Source: Iodidimonas muriae
Lineage (GTDB): Bacteria; Pseudomonadota; Alphaproteobacteria; Sphingomonadales; Rhodothalassiaceae
Assembly (NCBI RefSeq): GCF_014647255.1
Contig: NZ_BMOV01000011.1
Location: 1 to 64,000, forward strand
Length of the DNA: 64,000 nucleotides
Reading direction: 5' to 3'
The notes below the pieces were generated by a model. That model saw nothing but the letters and a program-made list of their open reading frames with translations, was not told the DNA's origin and searched no databases. Positions 55,735-64,000 of this stretch are shown here, one piece after another. Both the position numbers and the translations under genes were made by a program. Each line of letters opens with the position of its first letter. Position 1 is the first letter of the stretch.

Positions 55735-56844
55735 ATGAAACAAGCCAATCCCATATCGCGACCGGGGCGTTTATTCTATTCTCGCACCGTGGCCCTGCTG
55801 ACAATTCTGGTTCTGAGCTATTTATCCTATCTCATCACCGCGCCCTTTTTATCTCCTCTGGCCTGGGCGGTTATATTGGCATTTTTGTTGCATCCCCTTT
55901 ATGTGCGCTTAGCCGCAATAATAGGGGCCAGACGCAATTTGGCCGCCCTTGCCATCACTTTATTGACCACAATCTTCCTGATCGGGCCTTTATCCATTCT
56001 GCTCGCCAGTTTTGCCTCCCAAACGGCAGAATTGATGGCCGCTCTTCAAAAAAGCAACACCGAAAACCCAGAATCCCTGATCTTCTGGCTGCACTCCACA
56101 TCCCCCATCGCGCCGTTGATTGATTGGTTACAAGCGTCTTTCAATATCAGCTTTCAAGAGATGGACCGCTGGGCCGCCGAAGGCATCCAGAAAGGGCTGG
56201 AAGGGCTTATTTCTTTCAGCGGTAAAGTGTTTATCGGCGCTCTTGGGACCATCACATCTTTTTCCATTATGCTGTTCATGCTGTTTTTCATTTTGCGCGA
56301 TGGCAGCGTGATGCTTGGGTACAGCAAAGCGCTGGTGCCCTTATCCGATGAACGCACCGACCAGTTATTCAACCGGATCGCAGATGTGATCCATGCCGTT
56401 GTCTTCGGGACGATTGTTACCGCCCTTATACAAGGCGCCCTGACAGGCTTGGCTTTGGCGGTGGTGGGCATCCCCGCTCCGGTGGTTTTTGGCGTGCTGG
56501 CCGCTATTTTTTCATTGCTCCCCATTGGCGGCACCGCCATCGTTTGGCTGCCGGCTTGCCTTTATCTTTTGGCCAGCAATCAATGGGGTGCGGCCATCGG
56601 GCTTGGGCTTTGGGGGATGCTTTTGGTGGGCACCATCGACAATTTTTTACGCCCGCTTTTGGTATCCAGCCGCGGCCATGTGGGAACATTGATGGTTTTT
56701 ATCGGCGTTTTGGGCGGTGTCACGGCTTTCGGTGTGGTGGGCCTATTGCTTGGGCCGGTGATTTTGGCTCTGAGCATCGCCTTGCTGCGCTTTACCCGGG
56801 AACAAAGAGAAGCAGAATCCCAACCTCTGCCTCCCTCTTCCTGA
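55735..56844 (+). CDS. AI-2E family transporter (PerM-like)
   Basis: A 369-residue membrane protein with about eight transmembrane helices and the AI-2E/YdiK/PerM pattern. Conserved segments are LSPLAWAVILAFLLHPLY, LLPIGGTAIVWLPACLYLL, and NFLRPLLVSSRGHVGTLMVFIGVLGG near the C-terminus. Members export diverse small molecules, and the AI-2 name comes from one E. coli member only. The ATG at 55735 follows GGAG. It is 35 bases after metZ and may share its transcript, though a metabolic link is unproven. Confidence 0.9.
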   Translation: MKQANPISRPGRLFYSRTVALLTILVLSYLSYLITAPFLSPLAWAVILAFLLHPLYVRLAAIIGARRNLAALAITLLTTIFLIGPLSILLASFASQTAELMAALQKSNTENPESLIFWLHSTSPIAPLIDWLQASFNISFQEMDRWAAEGIQKGLEGLISFSGKVFIGALGTITSFSIMLFMLFFILRDGSVMLGYSKALVPLSDERTDQLFNRIADVIHAVVFGTIVTALIQGALTGLALAVVGIPAPVVFGVLAAIFSLLPIGGTAIVWLPACLYLLASNQWGAAIGLGLWGMLLVGTIDNFLRPLLVSSRGHVGTLMVFIGVLGGVTAFGVVGLLLGPVILALSIALLRFTREQREAESQPLPPSS

Positions 56845-56861
56845 TAGACGAGGAGCAGCCC

Positions 56862-59441
56862 CTAGTCCGTCACGGTTTCTTCCATCTTCTTCTGTTGCGC
56901 CTGCTTGATCACAGCACGCAACGCGCCCCAGTCGATGGGTTTGGAAAGATATCCATCCATGCCTGCATTCAGACAGGCCTCTCGATCTCCGGGCATGGCA
57001 TTGGCTGTCAGGGCGACAATCTGCACACCCTTCACATGCGGGTCACTGGATGTCCGGATCGACCGGGTGGCCGTCATGCCATCCATATCCGGCATGTTTA
57101 TATCCATCAAAACAAGATCATAATCTTTATTGTTCAAGGCCTTTAAAGCCTCGCCGCCATTGGACACAAGGTCCACTTGATGGCCCCATTTCTGGCCGAT
57201 CCCGCCAAGGATCTGGCGATTGACCGCACTATCATCGGCCACCAAAATGGCAAGGCTTGGCGCTGTGCCATCCTCTTTATCATTTGGAACCGGCTCATCG
57301 GGGCGGGAAAATTGGCGTTGCGGCGTTTCAACCGCCTTACATGGCACAGTAAACCAGATGGTGCTGCCCGATCCTATGGCGCTTTTGCAGCCCATTTCCC
57401 CTCCCATCAAATCAACGATCTGACGGCAAATAGACAGCCCCAACCCGCTGCCACCATATTTGCGGCTGGTGGCTGAATCCGCTTGCGAAAAGCGCTCGAA
57501 CAACCGGGCGCATGTTTCCGGCCCCATGCCGATGCCGGTATCCGTCACCTCCACAAAGAGTTTATACTCTCCATTTTCTGCCTTTACATGCCGGGCGATC
57601 ACACAAACGGCCCCGCTTTCGGTAAATTTGATGGCATTTCCAACCAGATTTGCCAGAATCTGGCGCATCCGGAACGGATCACCTATGCACCATTGGGGCA
57701 CATCCGAAGCGATGGACGTGGTCAGCATCAGCCCTTTTTCCAAAGCGCGAGGGCGCATCAGCTCTGTAATATCCCTGATCGTTTCGGAAATCTGATATGG
57801 CTTTTCTTCCAGATAAAGCGCCCCTGCTTCCAGCTTTGAATAATCAAGAACATCATTCAAAATCGTCAGCAGACTATCCGCCGAACGCAGGGCCGTCTTG
57901 GCACGCTGCACTTGTTCCGATGGCATGTCTTCGGTCAGCATCAGGCGCAGCATCCCCATAACACCGCTCATGGGGGTTCTGATTTCATGGCTCATATTGG
58001 CAAGAAAGGTGGATTTGGCCTGATTGGCTTTTTCCGCGGTATCCACCGCTTTTTCAAGGTCCAGAGTACGTTGACGCACCTTGCTGTCCAACGAATGGAA
58101 CAACTCCGCCAATTGCTCGGACATATGTTTGAAGCGCCGTGCCAATGTCCCGATTTCATCCTGCCGATCCACAGGAAGGGCATCATGGGCTTCTACCGCC
58201 GATGCCGAGAAATCTCCGCTTCCAAGGCGATCCACCGCCAAGGCAAAAGCGTTCAAGGGCTGCGATATGCGCGTGCGGATCAGCAAGAAAACAATCACGC
58301 CGATCACAAGAATAGCCCCCAGGCCAGTGATGATCACACTCCAGGCAGCCATTTGGGCCGGGCGTTCGATTTGGGCGCGGGGCAAGGCAATTACAAAGGT
58401 CCAATCCGGCCCATTGATCCGGCTCACGGAAAACAGAAAATCTTCACCGTCATTATCAAGCACCGCCCCGCCTTTTTCCGGCGTTACCGCCACCAATTGC
58501 CGATAAAGATCCGCACGGTCATATGTTTTTTCGGCCCCCAAGGACTGCGCTGGCTGCTGATCCCCCTGTGCCGGATGGGCAACGATGTCGCCTTCTTTTG
58601 TGAGGATGAAATTATGTGCCTTCGCCAACCGGTCTTCCAAGGCATTCGACAATAAGGAATTGAGAAAAATCGAATTGCCCCACGCCCCGAAAAAGTCTCC
58701 ATCAACATCGATGGGGTTCTGGCAGCCTGTGGTCAGGGTGTCCCCTGTCAGGTCATAAAGGACACGGCGTAATTTGGTGCAGCGGGTTTCCCGTTCGGGA
58801 TTAGTGCTTGGTAAGGAATTCGTCACAAATTCTTCCGTGCGGAAGTCAAAATCCGGCGGGGCATCCTTACGATAATATAACAATTTATCATCGCGAGCCG
58901 GACCAAAGATGATCAGATCATTACGTGGCGTGAAGAAATAGAAATTATCGATCAATGTCAGATTGGCCTCACCGAAAGACCGCACCACATCCAATGCCGC
59001 CAAAAAACGGCGCTTTTCTTCTTCTTCAAACGCCTCGCCTTGAGAGAGAAAGGCCCCGACACCATAAATCTTCTGGGCCGGCGCAGGCACGAAGCCCGTA
59101 TATAAAGCCTCATTGCTGCGCCTTGTTCCATCGGCTTGCAGCGGAAAATAAAAATCGAACAACGGATCAATGAGAGCCGGATCACGGGGCAGCAGCGCCA
59201 AGCGGGCGCGAAAGGCTTCGGAGGCAGAAAGGTGCAGGCGCTCAAGAGAAGAATAAAGGGCGCCTTCCCTGTCTGTGCGTTCTGAAGAATAACTTTCCAG
59301 ATGGTCGATGGCTTGCGCGTAAAAAGCCATCTTCACCCGGACAAAAACCGCAATCGACATGGCGAAAATCACCAAAGCGACGGTTAATATCGTTGGGAAA
59401 ATGGCTTTGTTCGCAAGTGAATCCTTCAATTCCACCCCCAT
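56862..59441 (-). CDS. Cache-type hybrid histidine kinase/response regulator
   Basis: An 859-residue protein. One N-terminal transmembrane helix (residues ~15-37) leads to a large periplasmic sensor domain of the double-Cache type (~40-370, with Cys pair in [12 protein letters not shown] and TTGCQN). Then come a second transmembrane helix ([22 protein letters not shown]), HAMP, HisKA with phospho-His near residue 485 ([17 protein letters not shown]) and HATPase ([17 protein letters not shown]). A C-terminal receiver has phospho-Asp near residue 780 ([11 protein letters not shown]). No regulator gene is adjacent. The sensed ligand is unknown. It reads opposite to the AI-2E gene, tail to tail. 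Confidence 0.93.
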   Translation of the reverse strand: MGVELKDSLANKAIFPTILTVALVIFAMSIAVFVRVKMAFYAQAIDHLESYSSERTDREGALYSSLERLHLSASEAFRARLALLPRDPALIDPLFDFYFPLQADGTRRSNEALYTGFVPAPAQKIYGVGAFLSQGEAFEEEEKRRFLAALDVVRSFGEANLTLIDNFYFFTPRNDLIIFGPARDDKLLYYRKDAPPDFDFRTEEFVTNSLPSTNPERETRCTKLRRVLYDLTGDTLTTGCQNPIDVDGDFFGAWGNSIFLNSLLSNALEDRLAKAHNFILTKEGDIVAHPAQGDQQPAQSLGAEKTYDRADLYRQLVAVTPEKGGAVLDNDGEDFLFSVSRINGPDWTFVIALPRAQIERPAQMAAWSVIITGLGAILVIGVIVFLLIRTRISQPLNAFALAVDRLGSGDFSASAVEAHDALPVDRQDEIGTLARRFKHMSEQLAELFHSLDSKVRQRTLDLEKAVDTAEKANQAKSTFLANMSHEIRTPMSGVMGMLRLMLTEDMPSEQVQRAKTALRSADSLLTILNDVLDYSKLEAGALYLEEKPYQISETIRDITELMRPRALEKGLMLTTSIASDVPQWCIGDPFRMRQILANLVGNAIKFTESGAVCVIARHVKAENGEYKLFVEVTDTGIGMGPETCARLFERFSQADSATSRKYGGSGLGLSICRQIVDLMGGEMGCKSAIGSGSTIWFTVPCKAVETPQRQFSRPDEPVPNDKEDGTAPSLAILVADDSAVNRQILGGIGQKWGHQVDLVSNGGEALKALNNKDYDLVLMDINMPDMDGMTATRSIRTSSDPHVKGVQIVALTANAMPGDREACLNAGMDGYLSKPIDWGALRAVIKQAQQKKMEETVTD

Positions 59442-59607
59442 CTTATGCCGCAATTTTATAAGCCATGTGTGCTATTTGCATAATATGCGACAAGAATTGA
59501 ACAAAGATTTTATTATTTTCATAAATTCAGACCCCATCACCACCGATATGCACCCCCGACAGAGCGCCTATAACCGGCTCAGCATCAACGATTCATCATC
59601 CTTAGGC

Positions 59608-60621
59608 TTAAAGTTCTATATTTTGCTTAATGTGCCCGTAAAAACTTTGTATCCCTATATTGCCGCCAGACAGCACAATCGCCACTGTGCGTCCACGGGC
59701 ATCGAAACGCCCCGATAACAAGGCAGCCAAAGCCACAGCCCCGCCCGGCTCTACCACCAGTTTCAGCTGCTCGAAGGCGAATTTCATGGCCTCAATCACC
59801 TCGGCATCGGAAACGGCAAGGCCGCCATCCAGCAAGCGCATATTATGATCGAATGTCATAAGGCCGGGGGACGGCGATAAAAGCGCATCACAGATAGAGC
59901 GGGCGTCTGCAGCATTGGTGACCCGCTCCCCCAATCTCAAGGACCGTGCCGTATCGTCAAACCCTTCAGGCTCGACCCCGAAAATGGCCAAAGAGCCAAA
60001 ATCATGCTTCAAGGCCGTGGCACTTCCCGCCATCAACCCGCCACCACCAACAGGCAACAGGGCCGCATCGGGTCGAATATCGCGCGCTGTCATTTGTTGC
60101 ACAATTTCCAGCCCTACCGTGCCTTGGCCCGCAATGATAAACGGATCATCATAAGACGGCACCAAAATCGCCCCGGACTCCGCACATAAATCCCGTGCAA
60201 TGCTTTCCCGGTTTTCCTGATACCGATCATAAAGAATGACCTCGGCCCCCAAAGACAGGGTATTTTCCCGCTTCATAGGCGGCGCATCTTTGGGCATCAC
60301 AATACGCGCTTTTATTCCCAAACGCCGCGCCGCTTCAGCCACCCCTTGCGCGTGATTGCCCGAGGAAAAGGCCACCACGCCCAATGCTTTTTCCGCTTCT
60401 GTCAGCCGCGACAAGCGGTTATAGGCCCCGCGAATCTTAAAAGAGCCGGTCCGTTGCAAACATTCCGCTTTTATCAAGACGCGCCCGCCCACCCGATCAT
60501 TCAACCGCGCATTTTCCATCAAGGGCGTACGGATGCTTACCCCTTGAAGCCGTTCGGCAGCGCTTTCAATATCGGCAGGGCTGATCCGTTTCATTGCATC
60601 TTGCGGGCTGGGCATCGGCAC
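59608..60621 (-). CDS. PLP-dependent threonine/serine dehydratase-like protein
   Basis: A 337-residue beta-family PLP enzyme. The PLP lysine is K62 (RTGSFKIRGAYNRL), the phosphate loop is LLPVGGGGLMAG, and SSGNHAQGVAEAAR is the substrate loop. It resembles catabolic threonine ammonia-lyases, and no C-terminal ACT regulatory domain is present. It could also be a serine racemase or threo-3-hydroxyaspartate dehydratase, which share this fold. It starts 29 bases after the HpnN stop and reads the same way. Confidence 0.88.
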   Translation of the reverse strand: MPMPSPQDAMKRISPADIESAAERLQGVSIRTPLMENARLNDRVGGRVLIKAECLQRTGSFKIRGAYNRLSRLTEAEKALGVVAFSSGNHAQGVAEAARRLGIKARIVMPKDAPPMKRENTLSLGAEVILYDRYQENRESIARDLCAESGAILVPSYDDPFIIAGQGTVGLEIVQQMTARDIRPDAALLPVGGGGLMAGSATALKHDFGSLAIFGVEPEGFDDTARSLRLGERVTNAADARSICDALLSPSPGLMTFDHNMRLLDGGLAVSDAEVIEAMKFAFEQLKLVVEPGGAVALAALLSGRFDARGRTVAIVLSGGNIGIQSFYGHIKQNIEL

Positions 60622-60650
60622 ATACTCGTTATTTGGCGTCAGATGATGGT

Positions 60651-63320
60651 CTAGGCTTTTTTGGCTCCATTGCCAAACCGGTTCCCCAGCTGCATCAGCA
60701 CGGGAAGAACGATCAAAGTGGTCAGCAAAGTAAAACCAATGGCCAGCATCAACAATTCCCCCATACTGGCCGTGCCCCGATGCGATGACAGCGCCAAAGA
60801 CCCGAAAGACCCAATGGTGGTCAAGGCACTGAGCAGCACCGCACGCGGCGTGCTGGTTGAAAAGACAGCAATGGCCTTCCCGCCATCTTGTGCCAGATGG
60901 CGGGCACGCATCACCAAATGAATGGCGCTATCCACCCCAAGACCGATCAGCAAAGGCAAAACGATCACATTGGCGAAATTGAAGGGCCGATCAAGCCACA
61001 CCCCCATAGCCGCTGTCAGCAAGCCCGCCAGCACAAGCGGCAACAGCACCATCAAAACAAAGCCAACCCGCCGCACCAAAGCAAAGATCAGCAAAGCGGC
61101 CAAAGCCAAAGCCGTGATCGTGGCCTGTATCATCGCGTACGACACCACATCCCCTGCCGCCAAGACCGACACCGCCCCGCCGGATAATGCCGGATTGACC
61201 TGCGACACCTCGTCCACAAAGGCCCGCCGCGCTTTGGGATCGCGCACATCTTCTTTGGGCAAAACCTCGACCCGCACTAGACCGCTCTTAGACACATAAC
61301 GGGCGCGAATATCGGGAGGCAATGTCTCCAATGTTACGGGACGCGCCGTCAATTGCAGGCGCAAGCGTTCAATCTGCATGGGGAAAAACCGCATCAGCAG
61401 ACGGTCCAGCTCGGTATATAAAACCGGAGCCTCACGCGCGGCATTGGAAAAATTGTCCAGAGCTTTAAAAAGCTGCTGTGCGGCTGCGCCCCGTTCTGTC
61501 CCCGCATCGGTTTCGGCAATGGCTTTCGCCCCGTCCATCAAACGGCCAACTGCCCTTTCGGCTGCTTCTTGATCAGGGTCGCCGCGGGCCATCATGCGGT
61601 CTTCCAGATCATCGCCTTCTAACAAAACGAAGGCCATATCGCCCGCCAGAAAATCAATCTCGTCCAGCTTGAGATCCTGATCTTCCGGCACAAAGCTATC
61701 AAGGCTGACCGTTGTGCGAACCGCAGGCTTTTCTTTTACCGCTGCGGCAAAAGCCTGAGCGGTTACATGATCCGGGGCCAGATAATTCAAGCGATAAGGC
61801 ACATCCTGATCGCGGTCGAACAACAATTCAAAAGCCAGTACGGCCAAGGATTGGGGGTCGCGCAAATTCATCGGGTCCGCGTCAAAGCGCACATTCGGAA
61901 GGGCCGTTACCGCCACAAGGCTCAAAAGAACCGTCCCACCTGCAAGGCCATAGGTTATCCGGTGCCGCCATAAAGACGGCTCGTTCACCAGCGGCAAGGC
62001 ATTGGGCGGCGGCGCGGTCTTTGGCCATAAAGCCAGACAGGCAGGGATAAGGGTCATGGCCACTGTAAAAGCGATCAAAACCCCGATGCCGGAAATGATG
62101 CCCAATTGCGCCATGCCGACAAAGCGCGTGGGCACAAAGGCGAAAAAGGCAAAAGATGTGGTCACCGTTGCCAGGAACAGCGCCGGCCCAACTTCGGAAA
62201 TGGCGGCGGCCATGGCTGCGAAATGATCCGCATGCCGGCCCCGTTGCTCGCGGTATTGCAGCAAAAGATGAATGGCAAAATCGATCCCGAGGCCGATAAG
62301 CAACACCGTAAAAGCGATCGACACAAGGTTCAACTCACCAATGGCAAGGGCCGCAAAACCGGCGGTAAGGATAATCGACACCACAAGCCCCAAAAGCGCC
62401 GACAAAACAAACTGCCAGCGCCGAAGGCCGATCATCAACAAGACTGCCACCAGAATCAGCGACACAAGCGCCGAAATCTCGATCCCTTGAGACACGCTTT
62501 TCAATTCTTCGGTGCGCAAAACCGGATCACCGGTCAGCGCAATATCTGCCGCCGCCACAATCTCGTCCGGCAGGCTGTTGATGGCGGCGCGTACCGCATC
62601 CACAGCCGCCCGCGCCGGCTGCAAGGATTGATAATCAAGGATGGGATGGATCACCAAAACCCGCTGGTTGATGGCATCGTCACGCCCGAACATATGTTGC
62701 CAAGAAAGGGGCCGCTCTTCGCCTTGCAAAAGCGCATCAATAACATCGGCCACTTCCCGATAAGCCCCCGCCACCATCGGCAGGCCGATGCCTTCCTCGC
62801 TGGCCTGCGCGGCGCGGCTCAACTGGGTGAAGAACCCCTCGATACCGGGATTGTCCATCAATTCCCGCAGCAAAGGCCCGGAACTGGACATCTTGCTGGA
62901 CATATCGATTAAATCGCCCAGATCAAGAAACAACAGGCCTTGCCGTTGAAAAAACGGATCGCTGGCAGGGGAAAAGACATCTTGAAACAAATCGCGGCGG
63001 GTTTTCAAACGATCCGCCAATGCGCCAGTCACATAATCGGCTTCATCCGGCGTATCGGCACGCACGATCACCAGAATCTGGTTTTTCAAATTGGGAAAGG
63101 CAGCATCCATGGCTCGTGCGTTCACCCGGAAAGGCTCGCGGCCATCGATCATCTCGGAACTGTCGGTGTTGATTTCAAGATTGTTAAGGGCGGCGAATAT
63201 CGCCAAACCGGTCAACAGTGCCAAAGCCATCAGCGCCAAAGCAGGATGTCTGCCGATCCCCCCGACCCACTGTAGCAGGGCCTTTTCGATCACCCGTTCC
63301 GTTGCCTGACGCACCTTCAT
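60651..63320 (-). CDS. hpnN: hopanoid-associated RND transporter HpnN-like (MMPL family)
   Basis: An 889-residue inner membrane transporter made of two RND halves, each with a periplasmic loop and six helices (about 12 in all). The HpnN-type core shows VSIAFTVLLIGLGIDFAIHLLLQY in the first half and NVIVLPLLIGLGVDSAIHLVMRAR in the second. In Rhodopseudomonas HpnN moves hopanoids to the outer membrane. No hopanoid synthesis genes are in the window, so other lipids are possible. It is followed by the dehydratase gene. Confidence 0.87.
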   Translation of the reverse strand: MKVRQATERVIEKALLQWVGGIGRHPALALMALALLTGLAIFAALNNLEINTDSSEMIDGREPFRVNARAMDAAFPNLKNQILVIVRADTPDEADYVTGALADRLKTRRDLFQDVFSPASDPFFQRQGLLFLDLGDLIDMSSKMSSSGPLLRELMDNPGIEGFFTQLSRAAQASEEGIGLPMVAGAYREVADVIDALLQGEERPLSWQHMFGRDDAINQRVLVIHPILDYQSLQPARAAVDAVRAAINSLPDEIVAAADIALTGDPVLRTEELKSVSQGIEISALVSLILVAVLLMIGLRRWQFVLSALLGLVVSIILTAGFAALAIGELNLVSIAFTVLLIGLGIDFAIHLLLQYREQRGRHADHFAAMAAAISEVGPALFLATVTTSFAFFAFVPTRFVGMAQLGIISGIGVLIAFTVAMTLIPACLALWPKTAPPPNALPLVNEPSLWRHRITYGLAGGTVLLSLVAVTALPNVRFDADPMNLRDPQSLAVLAFELLFDRDQDVPYRLNYLAPDHVTAQAFAAAVKEKPAVRTTVSLDSFVPEDQDLKLDEIDFLAGDMAFVLLEGDDLEDRMMARGDPDQEAAERAVGRLMDGAKAIAETDAGTERGAAAQQLFKALDNFSNAAREAPVLYTELDRLLMRFFPMQIERLRLQLTARPVTLETLPPDIRARYVSKSGLVRVEVLPKEDVRDPKARRAFVDEVSQVNPALSGGAVSVLAAGDVVSYAMIQATITALALAALLIFALVRRVGFVLMVLLPLVLAGLLTAAMGVWLDRPFNFANVIVLPLLIGLGVDSAIHLVMRARHLAQDGGKAIAVFSTSTPRAVLLSALTTIGSFGSLALSSHRGTASMGELLMLAIGFTLLTTLIVLPVLMQLGNRFGNGAKKA

Positions 63321-63416
63321 CTATCCCATCAATTCACAAGAGCACAGTATCCCACCGGCGGGATGAGCATAAGCTGAACATAAAGCTGCGCTGATCCGGC
63401 ACCAAAAGCCGTGGCT

Positions 63417-63749
63417 TTAATGATCGCTTTCCACCAGCATGTCTTCACGCACTCCGGTTTTTACGGCCAAACCTTCGGCAGTGATCGTAATAGACTGCGG
63501 CCAATTGGCCCGTGCCAGCCCCTTGCGTTCCAATGCCGCCCACACATTGGCATTGTTCAACCCGCTGGCAAATCTGTTGGACACCGAAAAACGCCCCACA
63601 TGCACATGATCCCCATGGGCATGGGGCATTTGAAAAAGCGTTACCTCACCCGTTTCTTCATTGGTCGAGGCCAGATCCGATTGCTCGGCCAGTTCTTGCA
63701 ATAAAGCAAGAGTCCGTAATTGCAATTTGTTCAGTCTCGTCGGTGCCAT
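63417..63749 (-). CDS. small conserved-looking protein, function unknown
   Basis: A 110-residue protein that I do not recognise. The N-terminus (RLNKLQLRTLALLQELAEQ) and the middle (LNNANVWAALERKGLARANW) look helical and may form a winged-helix-like domain. Between them lies a His-rich stretch, MPHAHGDHVHVGRFSVS, that could bind a metal. The tail holds ITITAEGLAVKTG. It is on the same strand as hpnN, with about 96 bases between. The remaining 63750-64000 holds no feature I can support. Confidence 0.55.
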   Translation of the reverse strand: MAPTRLNKLQLRTLALLQELAEQSDLASTNEETGEVTLFQMPHAHGDHVHVGRFSVSNRFASGLNNANVWAALERKGLARANWPQSITITAEGLAVKTGVREDMLVESDH

Positions 63750-64000
63750 GGATGCGCCCCTTTCTCCGGATCGTTAACGGGTGAGAGAATAGGCCGCTCT
63801 TTCACCCGACAAAAGGCGGGAAAGCAATTCTTTTCTTGGACAAAATGGCACATCCATCGCTATCTATGAATATACGGCCTAGCAATCCATGGAAGACACA
63901 GTAAGAATATCACATAGATAACGCGCTAAATGGGTCAACTTAACCGATGCAAAAGGAAAAATAGCATCGGTTTTCGTTGAATCCTTGCGCTGACTGAATT

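Noticed and set aside
62106-62912. 268-residue plus-strand open frame
   Set aside because: Antisense of hpnN; Lys/His-rich shadow with no start signal.

Overview
The window looks like a chromosomal segment of an alphaproteobacterium with medium-high GC. Lineage-typical genes support this: CtrA next to fliI/fliJ, a MucR/Ros-family regulator, 5-aminolevulinate synthase (HemA, the C4 route), the F1 ATPase inhibitor zeta subunit, a CBP3-type cytochrome bc1 chaperone, the plsX-fabH-ihfA-merR block, a proton-pumping pyrophosphatase, an HpnN-like hopanoid transporter and a SAM-II riboswitch on metZ. The order cannot be fixed from sequence reading alone. Nearly all genes are housekeeping or regulatory. 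No phage, CRISPR array or intact insertion sequence was seen.

Layout. 1-448: leader and strong promoter of an rRNA operon that reads leftward out of the window. 449-2752: a mosaic pentapeptide-repeat membrane protein and a DUF4112 membrane protein. 2782-5504: fliJ and fliI, divergent from ctrA. 5598-8914: a leftward run with a saccharopine-dehydrogenase-like reductase, a [2Fe-2S] ferredoxin, a TIGR02444 protein, ubiX and a TetR repressor. 9042-9599: a possible TetR operator, a hairpin/T-run element and tRNA-Lys and tRNA-Pro. 9724-14614: leftward merR, ihfA, fabH, plsX, yceD and a CBP3 chaperone, with bamE divergent. 15360-25436: a long leftward cluster, rpiB-glyA-nrdR-ribD-ribE-ribBA-ribH-nusB-thiL-FliL-like-hppA, joining one-carbon, riboflavin, thiamine and energy functions.

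25755-29744: mucR, then a three-gene valine catabolic set (isobutyryl-CoA dehydrogenase, 3-hydroxyisobutyryl-CoA hydrolase, mmsB), then an IS5-type transposase scar. 29869-32672: a GFA-family protein, a MarR-type regulator, hemA and a small conserved protein. 32675-37893: an orphan molybdenum hydroxylase large subunit and a class II aldolase, opposite moaA (molybdenum cofactor) and nadK. 37939-44029: a PAS sensor kinase translationally coupled to a DUF2336 protein, with a perfect CtrA-type box upstream, next to flgL and flgK. 44259-51844: an acetyltransferase-like protein, tRNA-Leu, a CinA-like protein, a secreted M28 peptidase, sfsA, map, radC and purB. 51917-64000: two hybrid histidine kinases, the zeta subunit, SAM-II riboswitch-metZ, an AI-2E-type transporter, a PLP dehydratase, HpnN and a small unknown protein.

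The best leads are regulatory or mosaic. They are the CtrA box in front of the DUF2336/PAS-kinase pair, the metZ SAM-II aptamer with an apparent alternative pairing and a hairpin over the start, a MucR protein that has lost three of the four Ros zinc ligands, a RibBA whose cyclohydrolase half has lost its zinc cysteines, and a pentapeptide gene with an AT-rich core. I saw no clearly new multi-gene system. The DUF2336-PAS kinase module is the nearest candidate.
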